A stretch of 64,000 bases of DNA from Tolypeutes matacus. Taxonomy: Eukaryota; Chordata; Mammalia; Cingulata; Chlamyphoridae. A program made the position numbers and the translations under genes. The notes beneath the pieces are model-generated. The model saw nothing but the letters and a program-made list of their open reading frames with translations, was not told where the DNA came from and searched no databases. Where the stretch lies: NCBI GenBank assembly GCA_026826555.1, contig JAKSZT010054304.1, positions 48,758,706 to 48,822,705 on the forward strand. Reading direction: 5' to 3'. This document shows positions 38,031 to 50,645 of this stretch, piece after piece (positions within the stretch are counted from its first letter, which is position 1; the number at the start of each line of letters is the position of its first letter).

Positions 38031-38735
38031 AGCTTTTTGCAACCTCAATTATTTCTTACACTGCTTTAAGCTGCTTTTTCTGGAGGATCTGGAAGGGGGA
38101 GGGCATCCTGGAGAGGTATTTCTAAGTCAGTCTTTCCCAGCTGGAACAAGGCCAGGGACCCACAAAGGAGGTGCTGTCTGGCTCCAAACTGTCCTGGAGA
38201 GGGGATGAGGGAGGAGCCAGGAAAAGTGCCGGGAGATTTTTCCACGGCTCCCCCAAGCTGTGCTTTCTTGACCTGCCCAGCATATGTAGCCCTTCAACTG
38301 TCCTCTGCAGCTCTGAGGAAGTGTACCATCCTTAAGTCTCCTTCACAGCCTCTGTACAGAACAATGGCCACCCTACAAACTGGATCTCCAGTGATCCAAA
38401 GTCGTGGTCAGCAATCAGCCCGATCCCACCCCAGATCTTGGGGAGGTGGATTTTTGTGTCCCTTTCTGGCACCAGCAATTGACACCAGGGGTCGAACCCA
38501 CTGCTGCCTGCCATGAGAATGGGGGCTGGGCACCAGCAACTGCCCCATAGAAATAGCAGTTTACTGGTATTTACCATAATTTACCAGCATCCTCCCTCCC
38601 GCTCTTCCCTGGATGCTGTATTGTGTTCTACTGGACTGGAGTTTTGAAATAGTTGATTCAGACAGTTCCTGCCTATTTAATAGTTGTTCACATGGAGCGA
38701 CTGATTCCCAGAGCTTCCTACTCTGCCATCTTCCC
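38031..38735 (-). mobile_element. L1 5'UTR fused to a 3' end (internally deleted L1)
   Basis: Reading the - strand it begins GGGAAGATGGCAGAGTAGGA at about 38735, the usual L1 start motif, and continues GC-rich to 38031. It then passes into ORF2 C-terminal sequence with no ORF1 or endonuclease. Same orientation as its neighbour. A joined pair of fragments cannot be excluded. Confidence 0.6.
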
Positions 38736-40289
38736 ACAATCCAAATGACTTGCACCTCTTTGATGGAAGGACCTGTTATATTTTGTTTTCCCAGTGTTTT
38801 GCAAAGTATGTGACAGTCTAATGAATGATGTGATGATAAAACAGATTTTCTAAGTAACAATGATGCTATTAAAATACCAGATTAGCAAGCAACAGGACCC
38901 AGTCCCTGCTAAGGGCCCAAGTGAAGCAGATTCTCCTGGACCCAAGATTAAATGAGTTCAAGCATATAAAGCAATAAGAGCACAGGTGTTACTGAGTGTT
39001 TACTGTTGTTACTATCATGTTGTTACTTCTGCAGCTTTCAAGGGTAGAATTGTCCTAGCCAAAGTTTCTTTTATCCTTTCCTATTCGAGCTTTGGCGCCC
39101 TGCCAGAATGTTCTTCCTCCTTCTTGGGCTCTGGGAGTTCCCTAAGGTTAGAATTCCCGAAAGAGGAATCTGTGGAAGAGGAAGTGTCTTCAAGGCTAGC
39201 AGAGTCTGGGTGTGTCTTTCTCTTGGCAAAGTCGTAGCCCCTGCTCCAGCCCCATCACCTTGTCTTGGATTGGCTTCCACCGCAGCAGGTGGATGCAGGT
39301 ATTAGCACCTCCTTGTGTTTCTGAGCTTCCCCAGGTTCTGGAAGAGTTAAGGAGAGGTAAAAGTGAGCTCCCTGCCAGACTGCTCTGGTATCACCTGCCA
39401 CCCAGCAATCAGTACCCACCTTCCTCTTTGCTTTTCAACCTAGGGGTCGTTTGGGGGAAAGTCGTTTGGGGGAAAGGCTGAGAGAAAGCACACTCACTGA
39501 AATGAATGGTAATTATACTTTGGGAGAAGGTTTGGTCTGCACCTTAGTTTAGAGGAAGTGCCCAGGTTCTTCAGGTTCCCTCAGGCCCTGCTCATGCTCT
39601 GCCTTTCTGGGATGTCCAGAAGCTGAAAAGTCCCAGATTTTTCTTCATCACGTCCTTTCCCCGCCCTGCCGGGAATTTGGGGGAACTTGAGCATGCTAGG
39701 TTTAGCCTTAACTATGATTAATATTTGATGATGGGGAAACTGGAGTTTTGGGCTAAGCCTGACACTTTTTTGGGTGAGGGGTGGGGATGGGGAATTTCCA
39801 AGATGCCCCTGAGAGAATGAGGCAGGGCAGAGCCCTGGGTGAGAGGTTTGGGTGCAGTTGGGAAACTGAGAAGGGTTAGTGAGGAAACAATGCCTCTAAA
39901 GGGCCTGGCACAGAGGCCAGCTCCGGAATAGTAAGGGGATCGTGATGATGCCCATTTAAGGGGCTGCCTTCCTCACTACCCTGGGAGGTCTGCAGGGGCC
40001 TGGACTGTCTGCCTTGTTCGCCAGCCTGGCACATTGGAGGAACACAGTGAAATGTTTGTGGAATGAATGTGTAAATGAGGTGGGATTGGATTAGTACTCT
40101 TATGGGGGTTATATATCACTGTGTGGACCCTCAGAACGCTTGTGACACCAAATTAAAAAGGGCACCAAGGATGTTTCTGGATGGCTTGACTGTGGGTGAT
40201 CATTTTTCTTTCTATTTTTCGGTATCTTCCACCTTTTTCTATGTCAAAACAAAGATTACTTTTCTAATGGCTAATAAAATAAAAGTTTT
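38736..40289. other. Intergenic, nothing recognised
   Basis: GC-moderate unique-looking sequence without an identifiable gene. Confidence 0.5.
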
Positions 40290-41050
40290 TTTAAAAATTT
40301 ATTTTGTACATTTAATAATTGAAAATATAAACAACTAAAAAATAAAAAGAAAACAGTTGAATAAAAATATACATTTCTCAATTAAATGTACTGGATACAT
40401 ATAAATTTTTTTTGCATCATACAATATGTTACACAATATATTTGATTCATCGAAGTGCAATCATACAGTATTTGCCCTTTTGTATCTGGCTTGCTTCATT
40501 CAACATAATCTCCTCCAGATTCATCCATCTTATCATATGCTTTACAACTTCATTTCTTCTTGTAGCTGCATAATATTCCATCGTGTGAATACACCACAGT
40601 TTGTTTATCCATTCATCGGTTGATGGACACCTGGGTTGTTTCCAACATTTGGCAATGGTGAATAATGTGGCTATGAACACGGTGTGCAGATATCTGTTCA
40701 TGTCACTGCTCTCGGTTCTTCTGGGTATATACCCAGTAGTGTTATTGCAGGGTTCCATAGCAAGTCTATATTCAGCTTCTTTAGGAATTGCCAAGCAGTC
40801 CTCCACAGTGGCTGTACCATTCTGCATTCCCACCAACAGTGAGTAAGTGTTTCTATCTCTCCACATCCTCTCCAACACTTGTAGTTCTCTGTCTTTTTAA
40901 TAGTGGCCATTCTAATAGGTATGCAATGATATCTCACTGTAGTTTTGATTTGCATTTCCCTAATCATTAGTGATGTTGAGCATTTTTTCATGCGGGTTTT
41001 TTTTTTTTTTTTTTTGCCATTTGTATTTCTTCTTTGGACAAATGTCTAAA
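40290..41050 (-). mobile_element. 5'-truncated L1 (3'UTR and ORF2 C-terminus)
   Basis: ORF2 C-terminal residues are legible on the - strand, such as [19 protein letters not shown] and INKLWCIHTMEYYAA. Closely related to the young L1 but with more lesions. It includes a T-rich insertion near 40997-41017. Confidence 0.85.
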
Positions 41051-41139
41051 ATAATATGTTACTGAACAAGCATACCACTATACATTTTCTGGAATGGAGG
41101 AGCTGTCACCAAACGATAAGGCTGGATAGGTGTTATGTT

Positions 41140-41440
41140 GGATTATGTCCCTGACAAAGACATGCTCAGGTCCTAACCCCAGTCCTGTGGCTGTGTAAGA
41201 AGGATTTTCAAAGATTCTATGAAGATGAGGCTAAACTGAATCAGATGGGCCTTAATCCAACATCACCAGAGTCCTTATAAGCAGAAGAAATTGGGGCACA
41301 GGGTAGTAGGAGGAGTGGGAGACAGGAGGAGACAGATGGCAATGTGACAGAGCAGCAATTGTGTTATGGATTGCTGGCAAGAGTTCTAGACTTTGGAGAA
41401 AGCATGATCTGTCAACAAACTTCTCCATCTTCTAAGGTCC
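41140..41440 (+). mobile_element. MLT1/MaLR-type LTR fragment
   Basis: Shares TGGGCCTTAATCCAACATC and CTTATAAGCAGAAGAAATT blocks with the copy at 14450. The 3' end is missing. Confidence 0.55.
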
Positions 41441-41517
41441 CTTGGAGATCACATGGACTGGTTTCTGCCAAGAGAATTCTCAAAGCACAAAGCTCCTGAG
41501 TTCCTGCATTCCTTTAT

Positions 41518-41800
41518 GGTTTTTTTTTTTTTTAATAAAAAAAAATTTTTTTTTAGGTGCTGGGGCTGGGGATTGAATCCTGGACCTTGTGTGTGGGAAG
41601 CCAATGCTCAACCACTGAGCCACATAGGCTCCCCTGAGTTGGTCTTTTCTTTTCTCCCCATCCCTCCCCTCCCCTCCCCTCTCCTCTCCTCCCCTCCCTC
41701 CCCTCTCTTCTCCTCTCCTTTTTGGAGGCACCCGGGAACAAACCCGAGACCTCCCATGTGGGAAGCAGGTACTCAAGCACTTGAGCCACATCTGCTCCCT
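41518..41800 (-). mobile_element. DAS-type SINE dimer with TCCCC repeat linker
   Basis: Two tRNA-like units separated by a (TCCCC/TCTCC)n tract at 41657-41720. Target duplication TCCTTTAT-like at 41510-41517 and 41800-41807. Confidence 0.87.
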
Positions 41801-41899
41801 CCTTTATCTCAAGATGAATGTGACCTAGCAAATTTGAGTTCTAACCGGATCTCCATGTCTTCAGAGGGAAGAAAGTTCTCAACTTTGAATCTTGTAGTG

Positions 41900-42093
41900 C
41901 AGGGGTTCTTAGCCAGGGATCCATGAGCTTGAATTGAAATTCAAAACAAAAATTATTCTTATGGGGACATGTTGGTGTGGGTGTGATATATCTATTAAAT
42001 AATACACAGTACAGTGTGGACTTAGTAAGGGATCTGTGATTTTCATTGGATTGGCAATGGGGTCCATGGAACAAAAAAGGCTAAGAACCCCTG
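41900..42093 (+). mobile_element. hAT-type MITE, copy 2
   Basis: Same family and orientation as copy 1. Perfect 8-bp target duplication TTGTAGTG at 41892-41899 and 42094-42101. Confidence 0.87.
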
Positions 42094-42289
42094 TTGTAGT
42101 GCCAAGAGATTATCATTGGTATATGTGGTGAGAGGTGAAACTTCTGCCCCTGGTGCCTACACTGGCACTGCCACTTGATGCCCATGGAATATTTGTCTCT
42201 AGAGGTTTGGGGCCCTGGGTTGGGGGCAGCACTAGTAGCTGCCCCATGGGATAGGGAGGGAGAGTGGTCTTGAAGATAAAAGGCCTGAG

Positions 42290-42440
42290 CCAAGAGCCAA
42301 AAAGCTGAGGTTCTAGTCCTAGCTCCACTACTGCATGATCGTCCCAATAACTGAGCCTCAGCTTTTCCATCTGGAAAAGGGGGATAAGAATATCTCCCCT
42401 CCTTAAGTGGAATTTGAGTATAAATCAATACCATATGTGA
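42290..42440 (+). mobile_element. MIR SINE fragment
   Basis: TTCTAGTCCTAGCTCCACTA and TGAGCCTCAGCTTTTCCATC. Confidence 0.6.
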
Positions 42441-42589
42441 ACATGCTTTGGAGAGCAAGAAGTGATAGATATTACTTGTGGTGGATGGCAAGAGTATTGA
42501 TGAAATAGAGGAAAGCACAGACTTTCCTCAGAGAGTTATGTTTATGTTACTTGTACTTGCATATTAAAAAACATTTTTTTAGTTGTACC

Positions 42590-42745
42590 AGGAGCTGTCA
42601 CATACCTTGGATTGTCTGGTCCTATTTGCACCATGTTATAGATGAGAAAACTGAGGCTAATGGAAGAAACCCTGTGTGACTTGCCCAAAGCCACACAGCT
42701 AGTCATCAGTAGATCCAGAATTCAAACCCAGCTCTTCTGTGCTCA
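42590..42745 (+). mobile_element. MIR SINE fragment
   Basis: GATGAGAAAACTGAGGCTAA and CAAAGCCACACAGCTAGTC. Confidence 0.7.
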
Positions 42746-43234
42746 GTCCAGGGAGGGCAATGAATTTGTCCCAGTTCTCCCAGGGCTTTCTGGGTTTTAG
42801 GACCAAAATTTCAGGGTCCTTTGGTCCTGGAAAACTAAGACAGTTGGTCGCCCTAGGTCCAGTGCTCATTCCATAACTTGGCATCATTTGACTCTGCCAA
42901 TCATGATGGGGGTGTAAGATCTAGGGAAGCCAGAAATTATTCACCTCCACTTTTTCCTGAGGGATAAATGATTCAAGTCCCTGAGGTTGGGAAGACAGGC
43001 AGGACGAGCATGAACAAACCCTGATGGAAGAATAGGTGGGCAGTTTCCTTCCAGCATCACTTCAGTTTCCCTGTTTCTGTGACTTCCGTCACCAGAGCAG
43101 GAATTGCTGCACATGTTATAACCTGCTCTTAGGTAAACAGGGAGGGAGAAAACTCTTCCTTTCCAAGATTTGTGCCCCTCCTTGTGTAATAATAATCCCT
43201 TACACATGTATACAGCATATGACTTGCATTGTGG

Positions 43235-43365
43235 TAGGGCAGGGCTCCAATTATCACCTCCACTTCTCCTGATGAAGAAATTGTGCCACAGAGAGGTTAA
43301 TTGACTTGTCCAAAGTTATATAGTCAGCAAGTGTCAAAATTAGACCCAAATCCAAGTCTTTTGAG
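43235..43365 (+). mobile_element. MIR SINE fragment
   Basis: CAGAGAGGTTAATTGACTTG and CAAAGTTATATAGTCAGCA. Confidence 0.6.
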
Positions 43366-45159
43366 GTTCTTAATTTAGAGTTCATGAACTCCTGAGGGGT
43401 TCATAGATGGACGTCAGAGGCAAAGTTTGTGCGTAGGTGGACTTTTTTGGGGGAAGAGGATATTCCACATATTTCCTCACTTTCTAAAAGGAATCAACAA
43501 GGTATTTTGGAACTGTATTCTAGTTATGATTAACTTTTTCAGCATTTAAACATTGATGATACTCCAAAAACCTTTGGTGATGATAAGTTATTCTGGCACT
43601 TAAAAATGTGCTTAATTTTTATTTCACTTCAAAGTCATTAGGTAAAATGATTCATTTTACTTTGATGTAGCTGTCCAAATTGAATGTTTCTCTTTCTGCT
43701 TGATAAGTCTTCAATATTTATAAAGAGTCAAGGTTGAAATTTTTTCTTCTGATACCACATTTTGTTTAATCCTCATCATGGGTGCACATACTGAAAGAAA
43801 ATGGTTTACGTAATTCACCTCTTCAAAAGCTGCAGTTGCCTGCCTCCAACACCTCTGGGTTCATGGGGAGAGAAGAATGTAAACCCTTGGCACCTGATCT
43901 TTCTGGTTTGTCTCTGGAAGGGCTTCACTGAAGGGACACAGAAGTGTTTCAATGACATGTATCCAGGGGTCCCTCCTGCCCAAGCACTCAACTTAACAGG
44001 CAGCCATTCATGTTGAACCCTGTAAAGATAGATGTGGGGAAACACCATAAAATTATGAGATTGTCTTTGCCTTTGGAGGATCCCATTTCCTGTCATTAAT
44101 TCATTCATTCATTCACTCACTCACACTTGGGAGTGTCTTCTACATGCTACGTGTCGGGGATAAAGTAAAGAACAAGACAGACAAGATCCTTGACATCATG
44201 CAGCTCGTATCCACGTAGGGAACTGACCTTAGATTCTCAAACAAATAACAGAGCCATCGGGTTGTTAACTGAAATACACTCTCTGATGGGAGAGACACAA
44301 TGTCAGCCCTTCTAGATCTTCAAGCCTGATGGGAAAAAAAATTCAGAAGAGCTCAAACAACCTAAAGTGAAAATGAACAGAGCACAAAACTAGTACAAAA
44401 GTGCTGAAAGGAGACCAAGGTGGGGAAAACACAGTGAGGGTGATGAGAGAAGGATTCCTGGAAAAATTGTACCTTGCTTTACATTTGAGCCCTAAGCTGG
44501 AAATCCTGGCAGAAGCTGGCAGCTGACTCCCATTTATCATGCCACACTGAATGCATGTGTACCTGGAATTCTATGGTGGAGGTTTAGCCACCCCAGGGGT
44601 GTAACTCCTTAGGAAGGGAAATCTAAGCTAAGCCTCAGGCTTTTTGAATGGAGAGGATCCCTAGAGCTAGGATGATATCACTGGAGAGTGCTGCTGGTTG
44701 GGATTTCCTCCAGGAAACAATGTGGGTGTGTTACAGTTCTGCCTGGCTTGCTCTTGACACCTCAGGTATTTCAGATTGGTCAACACTGGCTCAGCACCTG
44801 CTACTCTAACTCTGCATTACTCCAACAGCCTCCAGCCCAATCTCCTCCTCCTCCCAGGAGGTCTCCATGGTGAAGCCCTTACCAGGAACTCCCTGGCTCT
44901 CAGTGCCTGTGGGAGCAGCTCTTTCCCACTGGAATGGTTCACTTTACCGTTAAGGGGAAAACCACATCTGAGTTCCGTAGAGTCACAGTTTCTGCTGACA
45001 TGCCTGGATTTGTTGGCTGGGATGGACCATCTCAAGCCATACTGTACATCTTTGCTGCTCTGCTTTTCCTTTGCCAGGAGGAAAGAAGTGTCCTTATTTC
45101 TGTAGGAAGCTTGAGGTTAGAAGAGGTGACAAGGCAGGGTCACATGAGTACAAAGCATA
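43366..45159. other. Intergenic, nothing certain
   Basis: A possible L2/L3 fragment follows the ATTC repeat at 44125-44230. Confidence 0.45.
44092..44123. repeat. (ATTC)n/(ACTC)n short tandem repeat
   Basis: Tetranucleotide repeats ATTC then ACTC. Confidence 0.75.
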
Positions 45160-45300
45160 CTGGATGGAGAATTTAGGGGTGTGGGTTCTGGTCCCAGCTC
45201 TGCTGCTGTCCAGCTAAGTGGCTTTAGGCAAAACTTATCCTCTCTGGGCCTCATCGGATCCCTCACCTGTAAATGAGAAGGTTGGGCCAGATGCTCTTTC
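45160..45300 (+). mobile_element. MIR SINE fragment
   Basis: TTCTGGTCCCAGCTCTGCTG and CTCTCTGGGCCTCATCGG. Confidence 0.6.
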
Positions 45301-45309
45301 ATGTCTGGT

Positions 45310-45555
45310 ACAGCGAAATGGTTAGGAATGTAGGTGTTGGCGTCTGGCTGTCTATGACGACTTCCAGCTCTGCCACTTATGTCCTTGTGCAAAGTACTTA
45401 ACAGTTCTAGGTCTCACCTTTCTCATCTAAACAAATATTTCTACCTCATAGTGAGTTGTGAAGCTTAAAAGAGATAATGTATATCGGTGCTTAATTTGTG
45501 GGTGATGGGGGCTGGTGAATGTGCTCAATACTTGTTAGCTATCGCTGTTATTATT
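45310..45555 (+). mobile_element. MIR SINE
   Basis: CTTCCAGCTCTGCCACTTAT, GTACTTAACAGTTCTAGG and AAAAGAGATAATGTATATCG. Confidence 0.65.
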
Positions 45556-46230
45556 CTAGCTCTTTCAAATCTATGCTTTTGAGTTTGTGACTATGAGAAA
45601 AGTAAGATATTGGAATGAAAACCATGTAAAATGCTTGGGCCTGATTCTTTTCTTCTGGTTCTTCTGAAACTGGTTTTGGGGGTTTGTGGATGTTCTTTGT
45701 TTCTGCAAATGTTTCTTCTGAGATTGTTTAACTGCAGATTACAAAACCTGAGCATACACAGAAAACAGACTTTTGTCCTTTAGATGACCTTTGAGGTATC
45801 AGGAACAGAGGTCACCTCCCTCAGAACCAAGATCACGAGGACAGGGAGACATCAGGAGCAAACCATGCGGGAGGTCCTTCAGTAAGGGAAATCCAGCCTA
45901 AAATCCACTCTACCATGTATGGACAGCTCTATAATTAACCAATTGGACTATGCCAAGTCAAACCTCCCCACTTCTGTTCCCATCTCTCCTCTCATCCCCA
46001 CAAAATCTTCCTTAACTCTCAGATCGGGGAGATAGATTTTAGCCTGCCCTCCTGTCTCCATGCCAGTCGACCTTTCTTTTCTCAAAATCCCATTGTCATT
46101 TCACTGACCTCCGTGTGCGGCAGGCAGTGAGCCCTTGTTCCGTAACACTCCCGGGAGAGAGTGGAGACACGAGGGCTGCGGGGGGCCGGGGCTGGGCATT
46201 CTCCTAGTGGTTCAGACCCGCCTGGGCTAA
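45556..46230. other. Intergenic, nothing recognised
   Basis: No gene signature. Confidence 0.5.
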
Positions 46231-46241
46231 CTTGAATGACA

Positions 46242-46685
46242 TTTTTTTTTTTTTTTTAAGATTTATTTATTTACTTTTTTAAAAATTCATTTTTAACCCC
46301 ACACACACCCCGGTTTTTGCTGTTTCTGTGTCCATTTGCTGGGCAATTCTCTGTGTCTGTTTCCTGCCCTCTCTTCTCATCCTTCTCCTCCTGTCTTCAC
46401 TGGGATTCAATCCTGGGAAGCTCCAATGTGGGAGAGAGGTGTCCTACTGCCTGTGCCACCTTAGTTCCTGGTTTTTCGGAGCATCTCGTCTTGGTTCTCC
46501 CTTGTGTCACTCTGCTGTTACGTCATTATCTTGCTGCGTGGCTTGCGGGGCCTGACAGTGCACCCGCGCACGGGGCCTGCTGGTCCTTGCACCTTCTATA
46601 TTTTTACTGGGAGGTCCTGGGGATTGAACCCAAGTCCCTCCATATGGGAGACAGACACCCAACCATTTGAGCCACATCTGTCCCC
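46242..46685 (-). mobile_element. DAS-type SINE, composite long form
   Basis: 444 bp with two tRNA-like units (box B regions at 46619-46632 and about 46407-46420). The unit nearer the tail shares its body with the SINE at 60297. Target duplication CTTGAATGACA at 46231-46241 and 46686-46696. Confidence 0.87.
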
Positions 46686-46696
46686 CTTGAATGACA

Positions 46697-48344
46697 ATTT
46701 GCCCCACAAAAGGTGTTACTGTGATAAGTTTGTATGGGAAGTTTGGGCAAAGGAAGCGAGCAGGTTTGTATGGAAGGTTATAAGAGAATTAAATCTTTAT
46801 TTTCCATTTTTATAAGATGGTAGATCGTTTCGAAAATGAAGTTAAGAAATTGCAGTATAAGCAAGTTCTTTAGAAATATGGAGGTAGATAGCAAAAGAGA
46901 CAGCTGAGAGTTGAAAGTTGCTGCCTAAAGGGCATAGGAGTTGGGGGTAAGAAGGACTGGGGCAACTGGCTGCTGTTTTTTGTTACATGTCTTGTACGAC
47001 TACATGACATAAAATTATGTATACGGACATATTTGATTAAAAATAAAAATTAATTAAAAAAATATACAAGAAAATGCAATATATTGTCCTATAGGCTGTG
47101 GCCAGATGTTTAGCTTCATTCAAGACCCCAGAGGAGCTTAACAATGTGCTCACATGTCATGTGCTCTTAAAAAATTCACAAAGTCAGGCATTTTAACTTT
47201 AGTCAGTTATGATCCCTGTCCTTTTCCACTCCGACTTCTCATCCATCTCGCTTCACTTCATATCAGGCAACATTAGAGAAGTCATAATGTCTGGGGGATA
47301 TGGCTAAGGAGTATTTGACTTGGGGATGCATTTGGGTTTTAGAGAGATATCTTTATGTGATTTTTATTTTTATTTTTTAATTTATTTTTTAGGTACTGGG
47401 GCTGGATATTGAACCTGGGACCTCATATGTGGGAAGCCGGCACTCAGCCACTGAGCCACATCTGCCCCCTCCGAGATGGTTTTTCATTTGTTTTGCTTGT
47501 TGTTCATTTTTGTTTTTAGGAGGCACCAGGGACAGAACCCAGGACCTCCCATATGGGAAGCAGGTGCTCAACCGCTTGAGCTGCATCCGCTCCCCTTTAT
47601 TTGATTTGTAGTCACATCTATGTGTGGTTAAGCTACTGCTTGCCATCCTCGTGTAAAAATGTCATCCAGAGTTGTTTCTTCCACCCTCTGTGCTGATCCT
47701 TATCACTGGAAGTACATGGGCAGTGCAAGAGAAACAAGGTGTGAGATGTACAGAACCAGAAGCAAGTCTTGAAAATTCTCCAGTCATCAGACCTGTAAAA
47801 TTGTAAGCCAAGGTTTTGATTTTCAATAAAATCTAGTTAAAATGGAAAAATCTAATCAATAATACAATATACTCTATTACGCATGAACCACACACTTTTT
47901 TCTTCTCTGATGGGAATCTTGTGAGGAAGAATTTATCAGAATTCCTGTCTTTGCAAGGTACAGATGTAAGGCACATTTTATGCATTCCAACTATAAATAA
48001 CAAAAAAAAACAATTTTCCTCGACCATATCAGAAAAGGAACACTCACTTATTTTTTCATTCTCTTTAAAGAAAATAATTTTAAAAATCATTGTCGTGGAA
48101 GAAGCAAACAAGGTGTAAGACAGATAATTTTTAAAAAGGATTAAGTTATTTTTTTTTCTGAATTTTGTGGTATTTATGGTATTTGTCAGCTTTTAAAAGC
48201 TGACATGTTTTCTCTTCTAATTCTAAATAAATATTCGTTTTTGTCCCATATTTTGTACTTCTACTTGAATGCTTTGTTTTATAAAGTACCCTCCCCGCCT
48301 CATTCCCAAAACAACTCCGATCTGGCCCTGGCTGAGGTACAAGA
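46697..48344. other. Intergenic around a DAS dimer
   Basis: AT-rich stretches. No gene signature outside the SINE. Confidence 0.45.
47366..47594 (-). mobile_element. DAS-type SINE dimer
   Basis: Two units, with the second ending in CCGCTTGAGCTGCATCCGCT. An imperfect target duplication (CTTTATGTGATTT / CTTTATTTGATTT) is near 47351 and 47595. Confidence 0.85.
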
Positions 48345-48352
48345 CTCTAGAG

Positions 48353-48564
48353 CAGGGATTCTTAACCTTTTTTTTCGTTCCACGGACCCCTTTGCCAGTC
48401 AGGTGAAAACCATGGACCCCTTCTGAGAATGTAGCGGCAAATAGTATTATGACATTCAACATCGGAGGTCAGAGAAAATAAAGATAAGTTGTTTTTTTTT
48501 TCAATTCAAGCTCACGGACCCCCTGAAATCCTTCCATGGACAGCCCCCTGGTTAAGAACCCCTG
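48353..48564 (-). mobile_element. hAT-type MITE, copy 3
   Basis: Same terminal repeats, inverted relative to copies 1 and 2 (the TTCAATTCAAGCTC block is near the far end). Target duplication CTCTAGAG / CTGTAGAG at 48345 and 48565. Confidence 0.84.
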
Positions 48565-48572
48565 CTGTAGAG

Positions 48573-49904
48573 GGTCCAGTGTAGGGTTGCCAGATTTAAC
48601 AAACGAAACCACAGGACACCTGGTTCACTTTGAATTTCCAATAAACACTAGTATTCAGGGGGGTAGTTAGAAGCAGCCATTAATTCAACCAGGGTGGGGT
48701 TGGGGAGGAGGGGGGGAGAGGTAAAGCTTCACAAAGGAAGTCACACTGGAGCTGAGCCTTGCAAATGGGCGAGGTGTGGGGGCTCTTCAAGCCATATGAG
48801 GTTGGAATGCCATAGGGAGAGAGTTACTCTTTACTGGAGGGGACCTGGGGAGCCATCCTGGGGTTTTAGGAAGTCCAGCTGCGGTGAGAACGATAGATTG
48901 CTGGGGGTGAGAGTGGGTCAGTGATCCAGGCAAGGGATAGAGAGGCACTGTTTGGGCTCCTTCCAGTATCTGCCCCCTGTCCCACCCTCCTCCACACACA
49001 TTCCAGGATGCATTTGAGCCAGAGAACCCATTGACATAAGGTGTTAACCAGGGCCTGAGGCTCTAGAGCCGCAGACCCACAGACCCTCTACTGAGAGCCC
49101 TGTGGGCAAACACCAGGAAGGAAAGGCAGGTCCAGGGTGGTGTGGCACAGATGGGGTCCTTAGGTGGATTTGTCCTTCCCTTCCCATTAGCACAGGAGTG
49201 GCCAGTTTGGATTTCCTGAGGTCATGGACTTCCTGTGTAAAAGCAAGTCAGAACAACATGGCTTGGGAGAGTTACATCACCTCCTCTTCTAAACAGGCTT
49301 TAGTTTCCTCACAGTGTTAGGTTCGATTCTATTCCATCTGCTTCTAAGGTGAGAAGGTAGGATGGCATTAGAGAGGCCGCTTGGCTAGAAATCAGCAGAT
49401 GGAGGTTTGAGAGCAATTGTCTCCACTCTTATGGAGAGGAAACTACCCTGGCACCACCATAAGCGAGTCACGAAGTTGGAGTGGATAGTGGGGGAGGATA
49501 AGAGATTGGAAGACATGAGAGAGCTGCATCCAGCACACATCAAACTCAGAGCATTCTCCATTCTGGCTCTTTAGTCTTCCTTCACATTCTGTCCACTTCC
49601 CCTTTTAATAATGGGAAAATTGGGCTTTGATATCCCAATGGTGGGTCAACAGGTTCCAGAAGTCCTAACTCTAAGGATAGCCATAATCCTAGTTTGATTG
49701 CAGTCTTAGTTTGATGAAATCCATAGTTTGATTGCAATCCTGGGAGGGCTGCAATTCCATCTGAATCTATATTTTTATTTTTTATATTAACTGTTAGGCA
49801 GCAAGATTTAAGACAAAGAGAAATAATTTCTTATTGTTCCCCCTTCCTCCAATTTGGGGTGGTGGTGAAAAGAGAGGGGTGCAAAGTTAATAACAAAAGT
49901 TATC
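48573..49904. other. Intergenic, possible ancient repeats
   Basis: 48580-48660 (GGTTGCCAGATTTAACAAA) and 48690-48960 have old-repeat phrasing. Not named. Confidence 0.4.
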
Positions 49905-50145
49905 AATTTCTAATCACTTTAATGTACCAGGCACTCTGCTGAGGGCTTACATTTAATCATTTAATTTTCACACCACTCCTGCACAATGAGTATTCAATAG
50001 ACACATTTAGTATCATTTTACAGGTGAAGAAACAGAGGCAGAGATTATGTGGCGTGACTTCAGTCCAACAGTCTTAGGGAACAGAGCCAGTCACCCCTGG
50101 CTGGCCTGACTCCAAAGCTGCAGTCCGGGCCACTATGATACACTG
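49905..50145 (+). mobile_element. MIR SINE
   Basis: TGTACCAGGCACTCTGCTG, TTTACAGGTGAAGAAACAGAG and the GGCCTGACTCCAAAGCTG end. Confidence 0.65.
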
Positions 50146-50489
50146 CAGGCCAGAGAGGAGCTCTCAACATATCATGGCACCTCTGCTTCTAGCATCCAGA
50201 TAGGACGTCCTCGCCCTGAAATAAGAGCTGGTCAGAAGTAGTCTGAGCACAAGGGGATGGATGTGGGGTGGGAGTCAGCATGGACGGTGTGGGGCTGGGC
50301 CACCATCTGTGAGCCGTGACCAGGCAAGCTCAAGGCCATGCTGGGGAGGCAGGGGTGGAGGTGGGGTGTGGGTGATCTCCAGAGTCAAGAGCATCTTGTA
50401 CCCTCCTCCCCAGCAGGAGCAGAGAGACCCCATTAACTCCCAACTGCAGTGGGGTCCCCTTTTCCAGGTGCCTGGCACACAGCATCATA

Positions 50490-50645
50490 ATAAATAGTTA
50501 TTTATTGCATACTTACTATGGCCCAGGCACATTAGCTCATTCAAATCCTCACCATTCATTTGACCTATTTTACCAAGGTCTGGAGTAACTTGCCCAGTGT
50601 CTCACAGGAGGGCTGAAGAGCCAGGGTTTGAGTCCAAAGCTCGAT
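50490..50645 (+). mobile_element. MIR SINE fragment
   Basis: CTTACTATGGCCCAGGCAC, then CAGGGTTTGAGTCCAAAGC. Confidence 0.6.

Noticed and set aside
41453..41926. 157-codon frame on + strand
   Set aside because: Runs through a DAS SINE dimer, a simple repeat and a MITE. No protein similarity.
42081..42518. 145-codon frame on - strand
   Set aside because: Overlaps a MIR and the end of a MITE, and has no similarity.
46317..46815. Frames of up to 117 codons
   Set aside because: Lie within a DAS SINE.
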